NCBI GenBank assembly: GCA_002505405.1
Contig: DAVD01000010.1
Location: 19,353 to 77,314 of the forward strand
Reading direction: 5' to 3'
Length of the DNA stretch: 57,962 nucleotides
DNA from: Candidatus Poseidonia alphae
Lineage (GTDB): Archaea; Thermoplasmatota; Poseidoniia; Poseidoniales; Poseidoniaceae
Shown here: positions 34,592 through 42,887 of the stretch, piece by piece
Position numbering within the stretch: the stretch's first letter is position 1
Layout: each line of letters opens with the position of its first letter
Position numbers and translations under genes: made by a program
The notes under the pieces: model-generated
Told to the model about the DNA's origin: nothing
The model's database searches: none
What the model saw: only the letters and a program-made list of their open reading frames with translations

Positions 34592-34933
34592 ATGCTGCAA
34601 CGGTTATTATCTGCCTTGGCGACCCAAAATGGGGTCGAACAAGCCTTGATGATCGACGATAGAGGGCGTCTTATGGCCAGTGTTGGTCAATCCGGGTCTT
34701 TTCCTGAAGTTGAGCGAACGGTCTTGATGGCCGCAAACGGTCTTGAAGCAACTCAAAACCTTGGTCTGGGTGAACTCTATGAGATTTGGGAAGAGAGTGA
34801 GACCCGGACCATGATCGACATCGTTACTCCGTACCGCATTTTGATGCTGCACGGAAAAGGCGGTAAACTTGCGAGGTGGAGGCATAGCATCGACCTCAAT
34901 CGCAAGTCCCTTGCAACAACCCCTGAAATGTAG
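34592..34933 (+). CDS. Roadblock/LC7 domain protein
   Basis: A 113-aa single-domain protein. MLQRLLSALATQNGVEQALM, then IDDRGRLMASVG, fits the roadblock/LC7 start ('LxxLxxxxGVxxALLVDRDGxxIA'). The rest provides the expected helix and beta strands (VERTVLMAANGLEATQNLGL; RTMIDIVTPYRILMLHG). Such proteins usually regulate small GTPases (MglB, LAMTOR type), but no MglA/Ras-like GTPase is in the window. Its stop codon TAG is part of the AGGTGA Shine-Dalgarno of the next gene 10 nt downstream, so the two are tightly coupled. Confidence 0.82.
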   Translation: MLQRLLSALATQNGVEQALMIDDRGRLMASVGQSGSFPEVERTVLMAANGLEATQNLGLGELYEIWEESETRTMIDIVTPYRILMLHGKGGKLARWRHSIDLNRKSLATTPEM

Positions 34934-34943
34934 GTGAACCAAC

Positions 34944-37900
34944 ATGTTTGAAATGCCCTTTGGAATACCAGTTGATGAAGAAATAGATTTGACCGAGGGA
35001 ACGTTGCAACCGTTCGCCCATGGTGTCATTTCAACCTGGGTCGGGCGACGAAAAACTCCAGCAGGACATCGACTTGTACGAGCAGGTCGTATTGTAGGCT
35101 GGTTGGCTGAAGGGAGCAAATACACTCAGAAACGAGATTTACTTGCTGGTAAAGAAGCCCAAGAGGCCTTGCTTGCGATTGAATCTGAGCAAAAGGTCCG
35201 TTTCACCGCATCGGAATACACCATCTCCGGACTTGGAGATGTTGCCGATCTTGTCCCCGAAGCATTTGTTCATCAAGCCGACCGACAAGGACTTCGCTCA
35301 ATGACGAATTTCGTCGAGCGCCTCCTCGCTCGTGATTTGTCAAAAGTACTGGCTTATCTGGTCGAGGATGAAACGGTTCGAGGGGCCATTGCTATTGATT
35401 CAGGCATGCTTATTGATGAATCAGGAGATCTGCCTCGAGAGGCAGAAGCACTCGCATCTCAAATACACAGTATTCTCTCGGACATTCGAGTAGAAGATGT
35501 CAACTTAGGGTTGGGATTGGGACCATCCGGACATTGGACACTTCACACATCGGGCGGAGCCTTGTTGTTGGCTCAAAGTGGAGAAATTGCTCTGGCCATT
35601 TGGACCGAACGAGACGCCAATCATTCTCGCCTTCTTTCTTCAGCATCGCTGATGCTCGAAGGAGATGTTGCGTCAATTGGAGAGCATGGAACAAGCTTGC
35701 CGGATGGCTTCCCTCTCCGGGAAGGGCGAGGAGGACCGGATGCCATTCTTTCGATGCTCAAAGCGGGTATGGAGGAGGAAGTCACCGGACACATCCAGTC
35801 AGGAGCCTCGTCCAAATCCGTCTCACTCATACTTTCACGGGGAGTTCCTGTGGCTCTTTGGGCTCCTAATGCCGAGGATGAGAGCGCAGCCATGACCATG
35901 CTCACCGAGCCGAAGCGAAAGTTGCAATTGATCCGGTTCGCAGCAGGAACAGTCGTTTCGTCAAATTCTGGTTCATTTGAAAGTTTCAAACTCAAATCGT
36001 TCTGCGATCAGTTGTCAACCGTACGAACTCGTTCAGAAGCGCGACAGGCTTCAATCCGGGCTTCTCTTGAAGAAATGCTTGGTTTCGAAGCAGGTTTGGA
36101 GGAATTACGTCTTCAGCGAGGAAAAGTAAATTTCTCAACTGCGGGCATGGAAGTGGGAGATGGATTGCCGGTTATGCAACAGCAAGCAGTTGCTGCCGTT
36201 GATGCAGGCTTACGCCGAAAACTTGAGGCTGCCCAGCAATCACTGGATGAACTCACCAAAGCCCAAGCCATCCTTGAAGGCAAGAACAAGGAACTGGAAA
36301 CAAAGAAAACAGCCGCTCAAATTGTTGCTCGGGAAGCAAGTGAAACACGCCAAGAACATACCGTTGCCCTCGAGGATGCCCATGCTCGTTTGAACAGTCT
36401 ACAAGTGGACCTTGCTGAATCCCGTAATCAGTCAGAAGACGCTGAACACCGTGCTGAACGTCTTGTCCGTCGAGTGAATGAACTGGAACATCAAGTCAGT
36501 GAACGCGCTGCAGAATTGGCTAAGGCTTTGGGTGACGCAGATGCGAGCAGTGAACTTCAAGCGATGATTGAAACACTTGCACTCAAAGAAGCAGAATTGC
36601 AAGCTAACTTGACAGAAGGAAGCAAGCGGTTGAATACAATACGCCAACAAAGCGAGGACGAGGAGCGTCGCTTGCGTGTCCTTACTGAGCAAGTGAGTAC
36701 GACCAGAGAGCGCCATGCAAGAAGCCAATCCGACGTACTCACTCTTCAGGAACAAGTTCACGTCCATCAACTCGAATTGGACGCCATCAAGACCGAGGAG
36801 TCCATGTCGAAAAACCGCATGGAAGAAGACCGTTTGCGCCGTGCAGAGGATGAGGCTCGTCGCTCAAACGTTCAGGCTGAACTTCGGGAATTGATGGACG
36901 AACGCCGTACCCTTCTCCGTGAACTTGGGGACATGGGTGCTCGACGGGGTCATGCAGAAGCTGAACTTTCGTCTCTTGTTGAGAAGGCAACCACGCTTTC
37001 TCAAGCCCATGAAGAAGCCCTTGCGGATATTCAGGAAGCCGAACGCCTACGTGCCCGTCTTGCAGAAGAACCACTCGCACAGGCCCTTCTCGATGACAAC
37101 AACACCTTCGAAGGATTGGGTCCAGTTCTCGATCGACTTGAACATGCTCGTGGTCTTGGTTATTCTGTGACCATGCTCGACCGTGCCGTTGAGCGAGCCC
37201 TTCAAGTGATCCAATCTACGGTTGACCACGTCGCTGCGACGCCTCGTCACCTTCTCTCATCCGAGGTGATGACGTTGCTTGAACGTCAGGTCCCACAAAC
37301 AGCAGGAGCGGTTCGTGGACTCGCTCGCTGGTCGGTTCAACAGCGATTGGAACATCAACTTGGAGAGACGGTCAATCATGTGGTTCTGGATTTGGAACAT
37401 CTGCTAGAAGATTATGACCGTTCCATCACCATGCTAAGGAGAATCAGGAACGTTCTTGAGCAAATTGAGCGCTTGGGTGCGCCAAGTCATGAAGTCCATG
37501 CTCTCCTGACCAACTGCCAACGCCCAGAGGCACTTCCAAGCCTGGCTCAAGGTACTCGAAAATTGATTCAAGTTGCCTTGGACGATATTTACCTCGAAGC
37601 AGACCAAAGAGATGCTGGCGAAGCAATTGGGTTAGAAGAAACAGCCCGTGTTCTTGAAGAATTAATCACTCAACTCGATGCATCCGGTCTCACGGATGGC
37701 GTACCAAGAGGTATGCTATGGGAATTCCAACGTGATGGTCTTCTTCCCTTTGAGCGTGAATCCATTCCTTCAAACCAGCGTCTTCCGGTCGATGCAGACA
37801 TGCTGGTTGACCTTGAACCAGCTCTCCTTCATGAAGAAGACATTGATATGGGTCAAAATGAAACCGCAGTTGCAGACCATGACGGCTGGGCAGATTTGCC

Positions 37901-38117
37901 GGCCCCAAGCGATTCTTTACCAACGGCGGCTGTAGTTCAAGAGGCACCACAACAAACCAAGGTTGACTTGGACGATGAACGGGCCCAACTAGAAGCTGAG
38001 TTGGCCCGAATCGATGCTGAATGGGGTCATAGAGATGCAACACCTACCGCTACGAGTTCCCCTCCCGATGCGGCACTTGCTGACCTTGAATCACGCCTAT
38101 CAAACATTGAGTTCTGA
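34944..38117 (+). CDS. 1057-aa roadblock-like plus SMC-like coiled-coil scaffold protein
   Basis: Residues ~15-110 form a small alpha/beta domain (ISTWVGRRKTPAGHRLVRAG, RIVGWLAEGSKY) that I cannot name. Residues ~120-235 look like a second roadblock domain (FVERLLARDLSKVLAYLVED, AIAIDSGMLIDESGDLPREA, HTSGGALLLAQSGEIALAIW). Residues ~280-345 resemble another half-domain. From ~412 to ~730 it is an uninterrupted coiled coil with heptads and SMC-like composition, then a helical domain (~735-935) with few charges. The tail is acidic and probably disordered, ending in a short coil. No Walker motif is present, so it is not an SMC ATPase. A filamentous or tethering role together with the neighbouring roadblock and small membrane proteins is inferred. 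Confidence 0.78.
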   Translation: MFEMPFGIPVDEEIDLTEGTLQPFAHGVISTWVGRRKTPAGHRLVRAGRIVGWLAEGSKYTQKRDLLAGKEAQEALLAIESEQKVRFTASEYTISGLGDVADLVPEAFVHQADRQGLRSMTNFVERLLARDLSKVLAYLVEDETVRGAIAIDSGMLIDESGDLPREAEALASQIHSILSDIRVEDVNLGLGLGPSGHWTLHTSGGALLLAQSGEIALAIWTERDANHSRLLSSASLMLEGDVASIGEHGTSLPDGFPLREGRGGPDAILSMLKAGMEEEVTGHIQSGASSKSVSLILSRGVPVALWAPNAEDESAAMTMLTEPKRKLQLIRFAAGTVVSSNSGSFESFKLKSFCDQLSTVRTRSEARQASIRASLEEMLGFEAGLEELRLQRGKVNFSTAGMEVGDGLPVMQQQAVAAVDAGLRRKLEAAQQSLDELTKAQAILEGKNKELETKKTAAQIVAREASETRQEHTVALEDAHARLNSLQVDLAESRNQSEDAEHRAERLVRRVNELEHQVSERAAELAKALGDADASSELQAMIETLALKEAELQANLTEGSKRLNTIRQQSEDEERRLRVLTEQVSTTRERHARSQSDVLTLQEQVHVHQLELDAIKTEESMSKNRMEEDRLRRAEDEARRSNVQAELRELMDERRTLLRELGDMGARRGHAEAELSSLVEKATTLSQAHEEALADIQEAERLRARLAEEPLAQALLDDNNTFEGLGPVLDRLEHARGLGYSVTMLDRAVERALQVIQSTVDHVAATPRHLLSSEVMTLLERQVPQTAGAVRGLARWSVQQRLEHQLGETVNHVVLDLEHLLEDYDRSITMLRRIRNVLEQIERLGAPSHEVHALLTNCQRPEALPSLAQGTRKLIQVALDDIYLEADQRDAGEAIGLEETARVLEELITQLDASGLTDGVPRGMLWEFQRDGLLPFERESIPSNQRLPVDADMLVDLEPALLHEEDIDMGQNETAVADHDGWADLPAPSDSLPTAAVVQEAPQQTKVDLDDERAQLEAELARIDAEWGHRDATPTATSSPPDAALADLESRLSNIEF

Positions 38118-38127
38118 GGCGATTGAA

Positions 38128-38367
38128 GTGTCCAACGAGCCAACTACCCTGCTGGGACGAGAAGAAGGGAAAGGGCGACCTTATCCACTGTTTCTTGAAC
38201 GCCTGATGTTGGTGGCAGTTATTGTTATGACCGTAGTTTACGGAGGCAACATTAGCGACCAGTTCAACACCAATTGGCTTGGATTTGGGATTGGTTTTGT
38301 AGCCTTTCCATTGCTCTTGCTCGCTGCGAGTGAGATGATTGGGCGAATGATTCAGTCCAAGCAATGA
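38128..38367 (+). CDS. Small two-helix membrane protein
   Basis: About 79 aa from GTG 38128 (VSNEPTTLLGREEGKGRPYP), which has GAGG 8-11 nt upstream. The same frame is open from 38014, but that part overlaps the preceding gene. Two membrane helices are clear: LMLVAVIVMTVVYGGNI and WLGFGIGFVAFPLLLLAASE. It follows the giant coiled-coil gene by 10 nt and probably ends the roadblock operon; it could be the membrane anchor for that assembly. It abuts, tail to tail, the 8-TM gene on the other strand. Confidence 0.6.
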   Translation: MSNEPTTLLGREEGKGRPYPLFLERLMLVAVIVMTVVYGGNISDQFNTNWLGFGIGFVAFPLLLLAASEMIGRMIQSKQ

Positions 38368-39585
38368 TTAAAGTTGAGTAAAATCCTTCGTCGCTGGTTT
38401 TGTATCGTCTTTAGTTCCACGCGATTGAATGAGTCCGATGACCCTCTGCCATGGGATGAAGAACCTCAGCACAGCCATGATGCTAAGGAACAGTAAAGCC
38501 GAAATGACCAGTCCATACGTGAGGGTCAATTCAATCGATTCAGAGACCTGTCCCGCCCACTGGCTCCCCGTTGTATCGGACACGATGGTAAGGAGAACTT
38601 TGTGGAATCCTAATGCAACCATCGTCGCAAGGCCCGTTAAGCCTAAGAAAAAGAAGGTATGACGTAAATGAGTGTTCAGAACGTTATCCATTTGGCGAAC
38701 ATATTCTGGGTCGCGCTTGCACGATTCAGGGAGGCGGAATGCGTACTCAAGGTTCCTGATCACGCCATAACTCGCTTCTTGGAACACCATGATGAGTACC
38801 GCTATGAGAATGAGGTCAAACTGTTCCTTTGTGACCAAATTCAAACCAAACAGGCCTATCGTGGGGTCTGATGTTTGACTCTCAAGAGTGGCTAAAGCCC
38901 CACCATAGGACCCAAGTTGGCCTTTGATGAGGGGGAACGTCAAGATAGCGTGAATTCCAAGGAAAAGGAGCGTGAAACCAATGGCCCAACCAATTGAACG
39001 GCGTGATAGGCCCCAGATTCCACGGGTGCCCATAATAACAGGTAGCAGATAGATGAAGAGAATGATGAGTGACAAAATCATGAGAAGTGGCCACTGAAGG
39101 GTTTCCAATTCACTTTCATCGGGCAATCGGAGATTAAATTCAAACAGCATTCCAGCAAACCATGAAAGGAGCAGGCGTCCAACGAGAAGAACGATCAAAC
39201 CAATAATGAATCCAAGTTTGATGCGCTGTTGAACCTTCGGACTTTGGAACGCGATAAAAGCCATGGCTCCTCCCAAGGAGAGTCCCATGATCATGGGGAC
39301 AAAGAATCTCGAAAGGCCTTCTCTTCCCTCTCCAGTGAGCCAGTCGCCAAGAGGGAGTTGGTCTGAAATAAGCAATTCGATGGAGTCAAACAGGATGGTG
39401 TGGTCGATCGAGCCAACTACGTAGGTTTGGACCACTTGGACGTACATCGTGATGAGGGCGACGGTCGCAACGATTTGGAGAGAAAGAATCTGCCATTGGC
39501 GCCTCAAATTCTTGAGATGAAGGGTTCTTGGGCGCGCAGTGCCTTCCAAGAGAACATCTGATTGGAGACCTACTTCACCTGCCAT
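38368..39585 (-). CDS. Eight-helix membrane protein downstream of the DUF58 gene
   Basis: About 405 aa from ATG 39585, whose position 2 nt after the upstream stop supports this start over 39642. Roughly eight membrane helices are visible, for example ILSLQIVATVALITMYVQVV, LGFIIGLIVLLVGRLLLSWF, WPLLMILSLIILFIYLLPVI and LTYGLVISALLFLSIMAVLR. A soluble loop before the seventh helix reads LPESCKRDPEYVRQMDNVLN. It ends in a short polar tail. I do not recognise a family. It is the last gene of the DUF4350-DUF58 run, so it probably acts with them at the membrane. Confidence 0.75.
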   Translation of the reverse strand: MAGEVGLQSDVLLEGTARPRTLHLKNLRRQWQILSLQIVATVALITMYVQVVQTYVVGSIDHTILFDSIELLISDQLPLGDWLTGEGREGLSRFFVPMIMGLSLGGAMAFIAFQSPKVQQRIKLGFIIGLIVLLVGRLLLSWFAGMLFEFNLRLPDESELETLQWPLLMILSLIILFIYLLPVIMGTRGIWGLSRRSIGWAIGFTLLFLGIHAILTFPLIKGQLGSYGGALATLESQTSDPTIGLFGLNLVTKEQFDLILIAVLIMVFQEASYGVIRNLEYAFRLPESCKRDPEYVRQMDNVLNTHLRHTFFFLGLTGLATMVALGFHKVLLTIVSDTTGSQWAGQVSESIELTLTYGLVISALLFLSIMAVLRFFIPWQRVIGLIQSRGTKDDTKPATKDFTQL

Positions 39586-39587
39586 TT

Positions 39588-40841
39588 TCAGTACCCCCTG
39601 ACCTGCATTAATGCCTGTGACAAATCCATGTCGGGCATCCAATCAATGACTTGAGCTCCTGAACCAGCCAGCGTGGTGAGGCGATTCTGTCGTTCAAGTT
39701 TGAGAACTTCGTATGACATACGTGGAATTCTACTCACCAGACGTTCAAAGTCCACACTTGATGGGGACAGGACGGTCACTTCGTGTCCACGTCCAACGAG
39801 GTCGCGGACCGCAGCTGGAACGGTCCCGTCGCCTTCGCAGGATGAGATGATGAATACGGGGCTTCCTCGGCTGAATCTTCCACTGAGGGAGTTGGTTACT
39901 GCTTGAAGCGGCATGGTCCCCTTAGGCGTCACTCCAGCAAGGGCGCTTAGCAGTTTGAAGTACTGCTTGTCTCCGGTGTCCGGAGGAAGATAGGATAGTT
40001 TCTCGTCGTAAATTGCAAGAGCAACTGAATCCCGACGTTTCAAAAAGAAGGCTGCAAGACTTGCAGCGGACACGGTTCCCATCTCAAGGGGATTTTTGAG
40101 GACGGTTCCGATTCGGGCAAGGTCACGGCTGTCGAGCAGGAGGTAGAGGTCGGTAACGGCATCTCGGCATTTTTCGTTCACCATCAGTTCGCCGGTTCGG
40201 GCAAACGCCTTCCAATTGATGTTCTTGAACGGGTCTCCCGGGACATACTCTCGGAGCGAATAAAATTCCGACCCTTGCCCAGGTGTCCGTAGCGTCGTCG
40301 CTCCAGTGTACATCTTTGGGGTGCGGCTTCGCAAGAATGCTTCTTCAATGTCCTTGATTTGTGGAAAGATGACGATGTCGCTGTGGTGGTCCACGTACAT
40401 GTCTTCAACTCCCAAATTGAAGGTGTTGCGAGCCCGTAAGGATACAGGTCCGATGGAGTAATGGCCTCTCAATGGGCAACGGAGCACATAGCGAATTCGA
40501 GCACTCTCACCAGGTTTGAGGTTGAGTTGCATTTGATTCAAACCACTACGCAACTTCATTTCGTGCGGTATGTTATCGTAAATGTCCAGCATCTGAGTTT
40601 TCCGGTTGCTGCGGTTCGTTACAAGGAGTTCCACATACAAATCGTCGCCTTTGTACAGATTGTCGGCTGAGAGGGTCCGTTGGACTTCAACGTCGCCATG
40701 GCCAGCGATCCATGAATTGACCACAATGAAGGCGACCAAACTGAGGCCAAGAATCATCATTTGTTGATTGGAAATCATCATCCCAATCAACACCAAGGCA
40801 ATTCCTCCAGTGAAGGTGAAAGCAGCTTTACGTGTCCACAT
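39588..40841 (-). CDS. DUF58 domain protein (MoxR-associated type)
   Basis: A 417-aa protein. Two N-terminal membrane helices (ALVLIGMMISNQQMMILGLS, LVAFIVVNSWIAGH) are followed by an Ig-like beta region (~55-165). Then comes the DUF58 signature: GSEFYSLREYVPGDPFKNIN, then WKAFARTGELMV. A von Willebrand A-like fold follows (DLYLLLDSRDLARIG; VFIISSCEGDG). In bacteria and archaea DUF58 proteins are encoded with MoxR AAA+ ATPases and act in maturation of protein complexes or envelope functions. No moxR is found here; the gene lies 10 nt after the DUF4350-like gene and 2 nt before the 8-TM gene. Confidence 0.9.
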   Translation of the reverse strand: MWTRKAAFTFTGGIALVLIGMMISNQQMMILGLSLVAFIVVNSWIAGHGDVEVQRTLSADNLYKGDDLYVELLVTNRSNRKTQMLDIYDNIPHEMKLRSGLNQMQLNLKPGESARIRYVLRCPLRGHYSIGPVSLRARNTFNLGVEDMYVDHHSDIVIFPQIKDIEEAFLRSRTPKMYTGATTLRTPGQGSEFYSLREYVPGDPFKNINWKAFARTGELMVNEKCRDAVTDLYLLLDSRDLARIGTVLKNPLEMGTVSAASLAAFFLKRRDSVALAIYDEKLSYLPPDTGDKQYFKLLSALAGVTPKGTMPLQAVTNSLSGRFSRGSPVFIISSCEGDGTVPAAVRDLVGRGHEVTVLSPSSVDFERLVSRIPRMSYEVLKLERQNRLTTLAGSGAQVIDWMPDMDLSQALMQVRGY

Positions 40842-40851
40842 TCATCTCAAC

Positions 40852-42471
40852 TCACTGACGTCCCCACGCCTTAATTCGTTTGACCAGAGCGACCGTCTGT
40901 TCAAGCGTGTATCGGTTGTTTGATTCAACTGCAAATTTAGCAAGAACAGGGTCGTTAATCATTGAAACCAACTCATTGGCTTGCATACCTTGGAATTCTT
41001 CGCGGTTGAGGCCGTTTTGATTTCGGACCTTGGACAGGAACACTTGACGGATCTTCTCCACTTTGGAGTAGTAAGCATATCTGTTCGCATCACCAAAACC
41101 GTAGTAGATGATGCTAAACACGTGACGCCATGGTTCAGGGTCCCGTTTCTTGATGAGAACTGCTTCAAAGGTGACGAACAGAATCAGGAAAAGAAGGAGC
41201 ATGGCCAACCCTTCTCCTGTGAAGTAGACGAGGAGGAAGTAAACGGTGTTGTAAGAATCAGCTGCAAGAGCACTTTGAGGGTGACGGGATTCATCAAAAA
41301 TGACCATTGCATTTTCAGCAGGTTCGCCTTCTTCACCCTCCAGTTGACTCATCAAGGCTTCAGCGATGAAATCCATGGCCCACTTTCGATTGTCGTTTGC
41401 GGGCACGAATGTTGCGGTTTTACCGTATTTTCCATCATTGAACCCTTCGTAATCGTACATGGCGTTGATCAGCGCAGACCCGTCGGCCATGAAGACGATT
41501 CGACCACCATCCGAGGGTTCACAACTGGTTCGAGCACAGGCCTCAATGCTGAGATTGAACTGACCCCACCTGTCTGGTGTTGCAGGAGTGATCTCACTAC
41601 CAACCTGTATATCTCCATCTCCGTTAACGTCAACGGTTGCTTCGTTGCTGGTCATGGCGCGAACCGCAACTTCGCTCAGTGGCCCTCGAACTCCGGGAAT
41701 AATTTCGAGTCCCGTAACGTTGTTGAGAAGCATCTGGTAGGTGCCATTGTAATCGATGGCGCCACTGTCCCAGTGCTGAACGCAGAGGCCGGCTTCTGCT
41801 TGTGTCATGCTTTCGCCGTCCAATAGTGAGCAAGGATGTTCACCTTGTTCACCAACATTGCTCCAACGTTCGTGGGATGAGAGGGTTTTCGGGTCAATCT
41901 CTGTGCCGTTCATGCCACATGGATTCTCTTGAATGCACATCCAAATGTAATTTTTATCGAGTTCAGCGACGTAGTTGGTGTCGTAAACTTGCTCGCCCGT
42001 ATAACTCACGCCGAATGCTTCTGCAACAGAACTTCCATAGCCGTAATCTTCCAAAACAAGCGCAGTTCCACCGGCTTCTACAAACTCAACAATGGCGTTG
42101 ATTTCCGAAGGGGAGTATCCACTGTCAGAAGCGATGGTAATGAAACCGTCCTCGTCAAATTGTGGTAGGGTAAGGGTGTCCCGTTCGACACCGGCGAGGA
42201 TATAGGTTGTGTTACGGGGGTCTTCAATATCGCCAAGGAGGAGGGGGCTGCTCACCAGGGAGTTGGTTTGAATCCCCATCTCTTTGATGTCTTCTCGAAA
42301 TGCAGACATGTCGTTCCAGTCATCATCGTAAGCAGAAAGTTGGTTTGTGGCGCTTAAATTGATGAAATTAAGCAAGATTGTCATCAAAAGTACAAGCATA
42401 ACAAGCCAAAATGACGCTTGAAGGGCAACCCTTCTGGCGTTGAAATTAGCAGGCAGGCCGACCATGGACAT
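40852..42471 (-). CDS. DUF4350-like membrane protein
   Basis: About 539 aa from ATG 42471 (MSMVGLPANFNARRVALQAS). The frame is open to 42540, so a 23-residue longer form is possible. A membrane helix (~20-42), an extracytoplasmic region and a second helix near residue 420 (LLVYFTGEGLAMLLLFLILF) frame a DUF4350-type domain: YILAGVERDTLTLPQF, GYSPSEINAIVEFVEAGGTA, LVLEDYGYGSSVAEAFGVSY. Its cytosolic C-terminus is helical (REEFQGMQANELVSMINDPV). DUF4350 proteins accompany MoxR/DUF58 genes, and the next gene is DUF58, 10 nt away. Paired cysteines in the external part suggest disulfides. Confidence 0.78.
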   Translation of the reverse strand: MSMVGLPANFNARRVALQASFWLVMLVLLMTILLNFINLSATNQLSAYDDDWNDMSAFREDIKEMGIQTNSLVSSPLLLGDIEDPRNTTYILAGVERDTLTLPQFDEDGFITIASDSGYSPSEINAIVEFVEAGGTALVLEDYGYGSSVAEAFGVSYTGEQVYDTNYVAELDKNYIWMCIQENPCGMNGTEIDPKTLSSHERWSNVGEQGEHPCSLLDGESMTQAEAGLCVQHWDSGAIDYNGTYQMLLNNVTGLEIIPGVRGPLSEVAVRAMTSNEATVDVNGDGDIQVGSEITPATPDRWGQFNLSIEACARTSCEPSDGGRIVFMADGSALINAMYDYEGFNDGKYGKTATFVPANDNRKWAMDFIAEALMSQLEGEEGEPAENAMVIFDESRHPQSALAADSYNTVYFLLVYFTGEGLAMLLLFLILFVTFEAVLIKKRDPEPWRHVFSIIYYGFGDANRYAYYSKVEKIRQVFLSKVRNQNGLNREEFQGMQANELVSMINDPVLAKFAVESNNRYTLEQTVALVKRIKAWGRQ

Positions 42472-42579
42472 CACTTGGGAGAAACTACCCACTCTTCCAC
42501 GGTTTCGCTTATCTTTAGAAGGTTGTCCACACAAGGACATAAAATGCTCATGGGTTCCATCACAAAAAAGAGGAGTGTT

Positions 42580-42819
42580 TCATTGGTTGAGATGAATTTT
42601 TGTCGCCACTCTTGAGACTGCATCGACTGGAATCATAACGGTGTTTTCACGGCTTTCAAAAGGGAGTGCTGCGGCGTTGACCGTTGCTTCAACGGTGACA
42701 ATGAGTTCGCTGATAGCCCCCGTTTTGAGGTCAAAATGAATGTCCGTTAAATTGCCCAGGTCAGTTCCCGTGCGATCAACGACCAAACGGCCTATGACTT
42801 CCCTACCAAAGATTGCCAT
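42580..42819 (-). CDS. PRC-barrel domain protein
   Basis: About 79 aa from ATG 42819 (MAIFGREVIGRLVVDRTGTD), which has GAGGA at normal spacing; the frame is open to 42891 from a GTG overlapping the cdc48 stop. The sequence LGNLTDIHFDLKTGAISELI then VMIPVDAVSRVATKIHL matches the PRC-barrel pattern (conserved G-x-x-V, G-x-I-x-D, D-x-x-T-G, I-P-x-x-x-V). In archaea stand-alone PRC-barrel proteins are common; proposed links include RNA metabolism and cell division. It is encoded between cdc48 and the DUF4350-like gene, all on the minus strand. Confidence 0.85.
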   Translation of the reverse strand: MAIFGREVIGRLVVDRTGTDLGNLTDIHFDLKTGAISELIVTVEATVNAAALPFESRENTVMIPVDAVSRVATKIHLNQ

Positions 42820-42887
42820 CACATCTTCCTCTGTAGAATGACCGTCTCGGCGAGGCCAAATGAATGCGTCGGTGCGGTGATGCGAAA

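Noticed and set aside
40981..41826. 281-codon plus-strand frame opposite the DUF4350-like gene
   Set aside because: Antisense shadow. The minus-strand protein has membrane helices, family motifs and operon context.
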